This document shows, in pieces, positions 31,126-36,731 of a stretch of 36,731 nt of DNA (position 1 is its first letter; every line of letters starts with the position of its first letter). The DNA is taken from positions 1 to 36,731 of the forward strand of contig SIBJ01000035.1 in assembly GCA_009695195.1 (NCBI GenBank), in the 5' to 3' direction. Below the pieces are notes generated by a model. It had not been told where the DNA came from. It worked only from the letters and a program-made list of their open reading frames with translations, and did not search any database. Position numbers and translations under genes: made by a program. This stretch comes from Pedosphaera sp. (GTDB lineage: Bacteria > Verrucomicrobiota > Verrucomicrobiia > Limisphaerales > JADLHS01).

Positions 31126-31340
31126 TCACGCTCTCCCGCGCGGAGTTCATTCATCCAGTCGGTGGTGGAACGCGGGGCAGACCGGAAGCGCCGCGCGAAA
31201 CCGAGCATGGCCATCGCGCCGGCCGGTTGGCGGGCTGTTGCCGCCGTTTGCTCCTGACCTTGCAGCAAGTTCAGCAACTGACGGGCGCGCGCCTCGTCCA
31301 ATCGCTTCACTTTTTCGATGACCATTTCAATCGCGCTCAT
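31122..31340 (-). CDS. VapB-like antitoxin
   Basis: A 72-residue protein starting MSAIEMVIEKVKRLDEARAR. The N-terminal helix KVKRLDEARARQLLNLL and the tail [15 protein letters not shown] are a pattern common to antitoxins paired with VapC. No DNA-binding fold is obvious. The assignment rests on size, the 4-nt overlap and gene order. Confidence 0.75.
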   Translation of the reverse strand: MSAIEMVIEKVKRLDEARARQLLNLLQGQEQTAATARQPAGAMAMLGFARRFRSAPRSTTDWMNELRAGERE

Positions 31341-31391
31341 GTGGGCAATGTATCACCTCGAAGATCCGTGGCAAACATTCCGTTCTGGTGC

Positions 31392-32594
31392 TTATCGCCC
31401 GGCATCAAACAACACGATGTCCGCGATGCGATGCGGAAATTCATTCCACTCACCGCCGGCTCGATTCGACAGGATGATCACAGTGAAATGTTTTTCCGGA
31501 AAGCGCGCGATGCGATTGCGAAAACCGATCGTGCTGCCGTTGTGGGAGATTTCCTTCAGCCCGCGATATTCGCCGATGAACCAGCCGTATCCGTAGCTCA
31601 GTCCGGCCCGATCCGACTTCGAGTGCGGCGTGAAGGCGGCGCGCAGAACGCGCTCACTGACGAGTTTCGATTTGTAGAGCGATTGATCCCACTTGAACAA
31701 ATCCGACAGCGAGGAATAGATGCCGCCGTCGCCGAGCACGGAACTCGTCAGGCTTTGGTCGGTGCGCACCCACACGTTGGACGCAAGTGAGTGGCCGAAC
31801 GCGCGGTTCGGGACGACGCTCAACCCCTGCTCGTAGGCCTGTGTGTTCGTCATCTTGAGCGGCTCAAAAATGTTCTCTTTGAGAAAGCGCGCGAAGGTCT
31901 GGCCCGAGCGCACCTCGACAATCAGCGCGAGCAGCGCGTAACCCGAGTTGCTGTAGCGAAACTCTGAGCCGGGCGGGAAGTAAGTCGCCGGGCGATTCGT
32001 TTTCACGGACGCGGCGCGTTGTTGCAGTTCCACCTTCAACTTCGCGGCGTTCTCCGTTTCGTTCTCCGACCAGGCCACGGTGTGCAGGTCGGCTTTCGGC
32101 GCGTCGCCGGTGTGTTCGATCAGCAGTCGCAGCACATCCTGGTCGAGCACCGGAATCGTCGTTCCCGCCGGCATGATTTCATCGTATTCAATCAGGCCGG
32201 ACGAGTGCGTGAGCAATTGCTGAACGGTGATTTGCTTTCCGTAACTCGGAAATTCTGGAAAGAAATCGGTGAGCTTCTCGTCGAGCTTCAGCTTGCCGCG
32301 ATCCGCGAGCATCAACACCGCCATCGCGGTGAATTGTTTGGAGACCGACGCGAGGCGGAAGTTGGTGTTCGTGGTGCAGGGCGTTTTGGTGACGAGGTCG
32401 GCGAGGCCGTAGCCTTTGGCGAAAACGGATTTACCGTTGTGAATGACCATCACGCTCGCGCCGGGCGCGTTCGGGTGGTCGAAGTTTTTGAACAAGGCGT
32501 CCACGCGCGCGGCTTGCGCGGCGTCGAGGGCGAAGGTGGTCTTGGTGATGATGGCCATGGCGATAATGGTTGAAATGATTTTTACCGTTTTCAT
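31392..32594 (-). CDS. Exported serine beta-lactamase-like hydrolase (class C / PBP4* family)
   Basis: A 400-residue protein with a signal peptide (MKTVKIISTIIAMAIITKTT, cleaved near FALDA). The catalytic SxxK is Ser83-Val-Ser-Lys86 in FRLASVSKQFTA. The Tyr-x-Asn motif is in FRYSNSGYALL, and HNG replaces the KTG motif in ISHNGSTIGF. Members are D-aminopeptidases, esterases or peptidoglycan enzymes more often than true beta-lactamases, so resistance should not be assumed. It is separated by 12 nt from the EamA transporter gene upstream and probably cotranscribed with it. Confidence 0.9.
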   Translation of the reverse strand: MKTVKIISTIIAMAIITKTTFALDAAQAARVDALFKNFDHPNAPGASVMVIHNGKSVFAKGYGLADLVTKTPCTTNTNFRLASVSKQFTAMAVLMLADRGKLKLDEKLTDFFPEFPSYGKQITVQQLLTHSSGLIEYDEIMPAGTTIPVLDQDVLRLLIEHTGDAPKADLHTVAWSENETENAAKLKVELQQRAASVKTNRPATYFPPGSEFRYSNSGYALLALIVEVRSGQTFARFLKENIFEPLKMTNTQAYEQGLSVVPNRAFGHSLASNVWVRTDQSLTSSVLGDGGIYSSLSDLFKWDQSLYKSKLVSERVLRAAFTPHSKSDRAGLSYGYGWFIGEYRGLKEISHNGSTIGFRNRIARFPEKHFTVIILSNRAGGEWNEFPHRIADIVLFDAGR

Positions 32595-32606
32595 CTGGCG
32601 GTTCGT

Positions 32607-33548
32607 TCAGTGCGGTGCGGCGAGTTTGTATTTGGTCAACGTCAAACCCACCACACCCACGACGGCAAGCGCGCCGCCGGCGAGCGAGCGGGTGGTGATT
32701 TTTTCATGCTCGAACACGCGTGCAAATGGAATCACGGTCAGCGGGGTCAGCGCAACGATGGACATCACGATTCCCGTGGGCGTGGTTTCGAGCGCCCATT
32801 GCATGCAGCTCACGCCGAGCGTCTGGCCGGCGACGCTGTTCATCATGACCCACGGCCAGATGCGCCGCCACTTGTCGCGCGCGGAGGTCGTGTCGAACAC
32901 GTCTTCCACGTCCTCGGGCAGGCGGACGAACTGTCGCTTCGCGACGAGCAACAAGACCGCCGCGATGAGCAGCCCGCCGAGAATGCGCTGGAACGCCGCC
33001 GTGCCACCGTCAATGGTTTGCCCGCTCGCGTGCGCAACGGCGTAGGCCTTGCGGCTGATCACGGCGCCCGAACCGTTTCCCACCGCGCCGATCAGCGCGA
33101 ACAAAATTCCAACCGTGAGCACGCGGCGCGGGAGGTGCAGGTGTTCACCGGGCATCAAGGCGATGCCGACACCGGCGAGAATCAGAATCATGCAAAAAAT
33201 CTGCGGCGCGCCGAGCGTGGTGCCGAGCCAGAGCCATTCCACCAGCGCGGCGATGGGTGCGGTCACGCATTGGATGATGAGTAGCGAGAGACGCGAGCCG
33301 AGCCGCGGCAAGGCCTGAAACAAACCGGCGTCACCCACGCCGATGCCGACGAGACCGCTGATGAGAAAGATCGGAAACGCATCGCCGCCCAGACCGCTGT
33401 CGCCGAGGTAGGCCCAGAGGCCGAGAAACAAAGTCGCCAGCGCGAGCCGCCAGAAGTTTGCTTCGACGCCGCCGATGAGTTTCGCCGTGCGATGGCCGCA
33501 CGTCACGGAGATCGTGAACAGAATGGTGGCGAGGAACGCGGCGAACAC
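32607..33548 (-). CDS. DMT-superfamily transporter (EamA domains)
   Basis: A 313-residue membrane protein with about ten hydrophobic helices in two EamA repeats. The first runs from MFAAFLATILFTISVTCG to GVGIALMPGEHL, the second from VLTVGILFALIGAVGNGSGA to LAVVGVVGLTLTKYK. A soluble loop (RQFVRLPEDVEDVFDTTSAR) separates helices in the second half. EamA proteins export amino acids, nucleosides or other metabolites; the substrate cannot be read from sequence. Confidence 0.9.
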   Translation of the reverse strand: MFAAFLATILFTISVTCGHRTAKLIGGVEANFWRLALATLFLGLWAYLGDSGLGGDAFPIFLISGLVGIGVGDAGLFQALPRLGSRLSLLIIQCVTAPIAALVEWLWLGTTLGAPQIFCMILILAGVGIALMPGEHLHLPRRVLTVGILFALIGAVGNGSGAVISRKAYAVAHASGQTIDGGTAAFQRILGGLLIAAVLLLVAKRQFVRLPEDVEDVFDTTSARDKWRRIWPWVMMNSVAGQTLGVSCMQWALETTPTGIVMSIVALTPLTVIPFARVFEHEKITTRSLAGGALAVVGVVGLTLTKYKLAAPH

Positions 33549-33592
33549 GGCGCGGAAGATATTTTGTCCGTGCGCGCGAGTCGAGTTTTGAA

Positions 33593-33663
33593 GGAGCGCC
33601 GATCTCCGAATCGGACCGTTTCTGGGGAATCATTCAACGAGCCGGGTCGGAGACCGGCGCTCC
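33593..33663. repeat. Inverted repeat of GGAGCGCCG type
   Basis: Arms GGAGCGCCGATCTCCGA (33593-33609) and TCGGAGACCGGCGCTCC (33647-33663) match at 16 of 17 positions, with a 37-nt interior. It lies upstream of the divergent EamA and oxidoreductase genes. Confidence 0.75.
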
Positions 33664-33722
33664 GATTCCGGCGGAGAATCACGCTTGAATTCTTTCGCCC
33701 GCCAGCCATGCTCGCGTTCCGA

Positions 33723-35132
33723 ATGAAAACCAGTCCTCATCGTGACGTCACTTCCGATCGGCGCATTTCACTTCCATTCACCCGGCGCAGCTTTCTCCGG
33801 GCGACGGCGCTCGCCGGTCTGGCCGCGCCGTTCATTTTGCCATCCCGGTTGCGCGCGGCGGTTTCCCCGAATTCAAAACTGAATCACGCGTCCATCGGTG
33901 TGGGCGGCATGGGCTGGAATGATCTCAACACGCTCGCGAAACATCCGAAGGTTCACATCGCGGCCCTCTGCGACGTGGACGCGAACCATCTCGACAAGGC
34001 GGCAAAAGCATTTCCCGACGCGCGGCTTTATTCAGATTGGCGTGAGTTGCTCGAGAAGGAAGGCGACAAAATTGATTCGATCAACGCCGCGGTGCCGGAC
34101 CACATGCATTTTCCCATCGCGTACTCGGCGATCCGGAAAGGCAAACACGTTTACTGTCAGAAGCCGATGTGCCACGACGTCGCCGAGGTGCGCGCGCTCA
34201 CAGAAGCCGCCGTGAAACGCGGCGTCGTCACACAACTCGGCACGCAGCTCGCCGCCGGTATCGGCGACCGCACGACCGCGCACCTGCTCAAGACCGGCGC
34301 GATCGGAAAGATCAAGCACGCGTATCTTTGTTCAAATCGCGCCGATGCGGTGGCGAATTACCGGCTGGTGGGCCCGCGACCGGCGACCGGTCAGCAACCG
34401 CCCGCGCAGTTGAAATGGGATTTGTGGCTCGGCACCGCGCCCGTGCGCGACTACGCGCCGGCGATTTATCATCCGGCGAAATGGCGCGCATGGCTGGACT
34501 TCGGCACGGGCTGGTCGGGTGACATCGGTTGTCACATTTTCGATTCGACGTGGAAAGGGCTGGGATTGAAACCCGCGCTCACCGTGCAGGCGGAAGTGCA
34601 GGGGTCGTGGAAGAATTCCCCCGCCCGCCGCGCCGACAACTGGCCGCAGGGCGATCACATCACGTGGACTTTTCCCGGCAACGATTTGATCGAGGGCAAA
34701 GAACTCACGCTCGAATGGTTCGACGGCGAATATTTCCCGCCGAAGGACATCCGGGCGTTGTATTCGCTGGAAGATTATCCGCAGGAGTCCGCGATGCTTA
34801 TCGGCACGGAAGGCGCATTGTTGCATCACCATGGACGCGGGCCGACGTTGCTGCCGGAAAAGAAATTTGAAAACTTCGAGCGCCCGAAGTTCGAGCCGCG
34901 CGATCACTACCATCATTTCGTGGACGCGTGCCTCGGGCTGACGAAGACGGAATCGCACTTCGCGCAGACCGGCCCGATGACCGAGGCCATCCTGCTCGGC
35001 ACGGTCGCGATTCGAAATCCGGGCGAGAAACTCGAATGGAATCATCGCCGGATGAAGTTCACGAATCACGCCGCCGCGAACCGGCTGGTGAAGCGCAGCT
35101 ACCGCGCCGGTTGGCACGTCGGCGGGTTCTAA
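33723..35132 (+). CDS. Tat-exported Gfo/Idh/MocA family oxidoreductase
   Basis: A 469-residue protein. The twin-arginine signal is FTRRSFLRATALAGLAAPFI. The Rossmann part follows: ASIGVGGMGWNDLNTL, VHIAALCDVDANHLDKAAKA, then AAVPDHMHFPIAYSAIRKGK and HVYCQKPMCHDVAEVRAL, where Glu/Lys of the usual EKP is replaced by Gln-Lys-Pro. The C-terminal half is the family's substrate domain, with DFGTGWSGDIGCHIFD. Such exported members use a pre-bound nicotinamide cofactor on sugars, as known from PVC bacteria. The start is 33723 or the ATG at 33708. It forms a pair with the next gene. Confidence 0.9.
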   Translation: MKTSPHRDVTSDRRISLPFTRRSFLRATALAGLAAPFILPSRLRAAVSPNSKLNHASIGVGGMGWNDLNTLAKHPKVHIAALCDVDANHLDKAAKAFPDARLYSDWRELLEKEGDKIDSINAAVPDHMHFPIAYSAIRKGKHVYCQKPMCHDVAEVRALTEAAVKRGVVTQLGTQLAAGIGDRTTAHLLKTGAIGKIKHAYLCSNRADAVANYRLVGPRPATGQQPPAQLKWDLWLGTAPVRDYAPAIYHPAKWRAWLDFGTGWSGDIGCHIFDSTWKGLGLKPALTVQAEVQGSWKNSPARRADNWPQGDHITWTFPGNDLIEGKELTLEWFDGEYFPPKDIRALYSLEDYPQESAMLIGTEGALLHHHGRGPTLLPEKKFENFERPKFEPRDHYHHFVDACLGLTKTESHFAQTGPMTEAILLGTVAIRNPGEKLEWNHRRMKFTNHAAANRLVKRSYRAGWHVGGF

Positions 35133-35190
35133 ATCTGTCGTCAAAAGTTTTTCTCGAATTCCCAACCCAATCCTGTCGTCAATAACGAAC

Positions 35191-36531
35191 ATGAAAACCA
35201 ACCTGCCCGAAACCAAATTCTCCCGCCGCCGTTTTCTCGCCGTCACCGGACTGGCCGTTGCGGCGCCGACGATCATTCCCGCCAGCGCGCTCGGCCGCCA
35301 ACCCGGCAAACCCGCGGCGTCCGAGCGCATCACCGTCGGCGCGATTGGCTGCGGCTGGCAGGGCGGCAGCAATCTCGGCGGTTTTCTCGGGAACAAATCC
35401 TGCCAGGTTGTCGCGGTGTGTGACGTGGACAAGAACCATTTGCAAAGCACGGTGGACACGGTCAACAAACACAACGGCAACCAGGATTGCAAAGGCTACG
35501 CGGATTACCGCGAGCTGTGCGCGCGGAAGGACATTGACGCCGTGATGCTGGCGTTGCCGGACCATTGGCACGCGCTCGTCGCGGTCGAGGCGGCGAACCA
35601 CGGCAAGGATATTTACGGCGAGAAGCCGCTCGCGCGCACCATCGCCGAGCAGCAAGCCATCGTGAAAGCCGTGCAGAAGAACAAACGCATCTGGCAGACC
35701 GGCTCGTGGCAGCGCTCGGAACGGCATTTCCATTACGCGAGTGAAATCGTCCGCAACGGCCTCATCGGAAAACTCAAACGCGTCGAAGTCGGCCTGCCCG
35801 CCGGCCACAGCGATTTTGCGAAGACGAAAGACAAGATGGGCGTCACCGCGCCGCCGCCGGAATTGGATTACGAGACGTGGATCGGTCCGTCGAAGATGAT
35901 GCCGTACATCGAGGCGCGCCTGCACAAAAACTGGCGCTGGAATTACAACACCGGCGGCGGGCAGTTGCTCGATTGGATCGGGCATCATTGCGACATCGCG
36001 CACTGGGGCATGGATTGCGACCGCTCGGGGCCGTCTGAGGTCGAGGGCGTCGGCGAATTCCCGGCGGCGGACGAGGTCTGGAACACCTGCACGAAATATC
36101 GCATCACCGCGAAGTATCCGAACGACATCGAGATGGTCATCGCCGGCGGGCACGGCGACATCAAGGGCGGCGCGAAATGGATCGGCACCGACGGCTGGGT
36201 TTGGGTCAACCGCGGCAACGCGGTCGAGACTTCCAATCCCAAATGGAACGACGCGCGGAAACTGCCGGACGAATTGCGCAAGGTGAAGCTCTACGAATCC
36301 AGCAATCACATCGGCAACTTCCTCGACTGCGTGAAATCGCGGCAGCCCACCATCACGCCGGTCGAAACCGCGCACCACTCGGCCATCCCTGGCCATCTCG
36401 GCCTCATCGCGATGCTCGTCGGCCACAAGATCAAGTGGGACGCGAAGAAGGAAGTCATCGTCGGCGATTCCGAAGCGAGCAAGCTGTTGACGCGCGCTTT
36501 TCGGAAGCCGTGGCATCTCGCGCGGGTTTAG
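35191..36531 (+). CDS. Tat-exported Gfo/Idh/MocA family oxidoreductase
   Basis: A 446-residue relative of the preceding protein. It has the Tat signal FSRRRFLAVTGLAVAAPTII, the glycine loop VGAIGCGWQGGSNLGGF, VVAVCDVDKNHLQST and the catalytic-lysine segment DIYGEKPLARTIAEQQAI with a complete Glu-Lys-Pro. GGQLLDWIGHHCDIAHWGMD is the conserved His-rich segment of the substrate domain. It starts 58 nt after the previous stop and is probably in the same operon; an intrinsic terminator lies 19 nt after its own stop. Confidence 0.93.
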   Translation: MKTNLPETKFSRRRFLAVTGLAVAAPTIIPASALGRQPGKPAASERITVGAIGCGWQGGSNLGGFLGNKSCQVVAVCDVDKNHLQSTVDTVNKHNGNQDCKGYADYRELCARKDIDAVMLALPDHWHALVAVEAANHGKDIYGEKPLARTIAEQQAIVKAVQKNKRIWQTGSWQRSERHFHYASEIVRNGLIGKLKRVEVGLPAGHSDFAKTKDKMGVTAPPPELDYETWIGPSKMMPYIEARLHKNWRWNYNTGGGQLLDWIGHHCDIAHWGMDCDRSGPSEVEGVGEFPAADEVWNTCTKYRITAKYPNDIEMVIAGGHGDIKGGAKWIGTDGWVWVNRGNAVETSNPKWNDARKLPDELRKVKLYESSNHIGNFLDCVKSRQPTITPVETAHHSAIPGHLGLIAMLVGHKIKWDAKKEVIVGDSEASKLLTRAFRKPWHLARV

Positions 36532-36550
36532 GCTCAAGCAAGATTTGTCC

Positions 36551-36579
36551 AGCCGCGCCGGCAACGGCGCGGCTTTTTT
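36551..36579 (+). terminator. Intrinsic terminator after the Gfo/Idh/MocA pair
   Basis: Perfect 9-bp arms AGCCGCGCC (36551-36559) and GGCGCGGCT (36566-36574) with a 6-nt loop, followed by a run of six T (36574-36579). This is the strongest terminator in the window and fits the end of the oxidoreductase operon. Confidence 0.9.
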
Positions 36580-36618
36580 GTTCGGGGTGTGATTAAAAGC
36601 GGGTGAGGGGAATGGCGC

Positions 36619-36731
36619 TTAGTTAAGGGCATGTGTCGTTGATTTTTTCTGGGTGGCTTCGGCAATGATTTCCTGCCGGGGGCGCATCAACAAGGGAAAG
36701 TTTTTCGGCCTCCGTTTCCTCATGCGCGGTT
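36619..36731 (-). CDS. C-terminal end of an IS4-like (DDE) transposase, cut by the window edge
   Basis: The minus strand from the window edge to a TAA at 36619-36621 reads without stops for 37 codons: PRMRKRRPKNFPLLMRPRQE, then IIAEATQKKSTTHALN. The basic KRRPK-x-(Y/F)PLL-x-(K/R)PR pattern is typical for the C-termini of IS4-family DDE transposases. No start codon is within the window. Together with the repeat array at the left edge this may explain why the window ends here, since assemblies break at repeated elements. Confidence 0.65.
   Translation of the reverse strand, partial: PRMRKRRPKNFPLLMRPRQEIIAEATQKKSTTHALN

Noticed and set aside
31392..32594. Antibiotic-resistance beta-lactamase
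   Set aside because: The SxxK/YxN/HNG pattern fits the broad class C-like hydrolase family, most members of which are not resistance enzymes.
35179..36564. 461-codon minus-strand ORF antisense to the second oxidoreductase
   Set aside because: Third-position GC shadow of a clear Gfo/Idh/MocA gene with a Tat signal and conserved motifs.

Overview
The window looks like chromosomal DNA of a GC-rich, free-living Verrucomicrobiota bacterium, most likely the Pedosphaera/Limisphaerales side of the phylum. This is inferred from gene content: a PVC-type c-type cytochrome fused to a dehydrogenase propeller and HEAT-like repeats, paired Tat-exported Gfo/Idh/MocA oxidoreductases, a ceramidase-like secreted enzyme, Ig-domain and GH99-like secreted proteins, and many VapBC-type toxin-antitoxin pairs. 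No rRNA, tRNA, phage or CRISPR locus was seen.

Positions 1-5964 are an accessory patchwork. A 22-bp repeat array (probable insertion-sequence end) precedes an ImmA/IrrE-type metallopeptidase gene. Two PIN-domain toxin-antitoxin modules and an ECF sigma / zinc anti-sigma / secreted three-fold-repeat propeller operon follow. These modules are separated by four partial copies of the same stretch of a MoeB/MoeZ-like gene (the segment coding for CPICGDHPTIKELIDYDQFCGI). Copies 3 and 4 continue into a rhodanese domain; copy 3 has lost its catalytic Cys and its C-terminus, copy 4 is intact.

Positions 5992-13123 hold a cytochrome P450, a secreted GH71/99-like glycoside hydrolase, a MoaD/ThiS-like sulfur carrier ending in Gly-Gly next to a BNR/Asp-box propeller, an AMP nucleosidase and a methyltransferase. 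Positions 13244-16489 (minus strand) are the conserved housekeeping cluster rpmH-rnpA-yidD-yidC-khpB (jag), with a good promoter ahead of rpmH but no dnaA beside it.

Positions 17036-22305 hold a large secreted Ig-like protein with its terminator, then a tightly packed operon: GbsR/MarR regulator, DCC (DUF393) thiol protein, TIGR01777 epimerase and DUF2071 protein, the last three linked by 4-nt overlaps. Positions 22339-28502 (minus) carry a double alpha/beta-hydrolase esterase, the PVC cytochrome and an FHA/zinc-ribbon protein that seems frameshifted. Positions 28782-36531 hold a ceramidase-like enzyme, a [2Fe-2S] ferredoxin, a third VapBC pair, a serine beta-lactamase-like hydrolase, an EamA transporter and two Gfo/Idh/MocA enzymes closed by a strong terminator. 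The right edge cuts into the C-terminus of an IS4-like transposase.

A feature of the whole window is a set of inverted repeats in the gaps between genes. Each is built from a different 6-8-nt word repeated in both arms (TGAATAC, GAAGAAT, CTTAAT, CCAAGCT, CAAAGGCG and others). Single arms or small palindromes of the same kind also sit in frame inside at least three coding regions.
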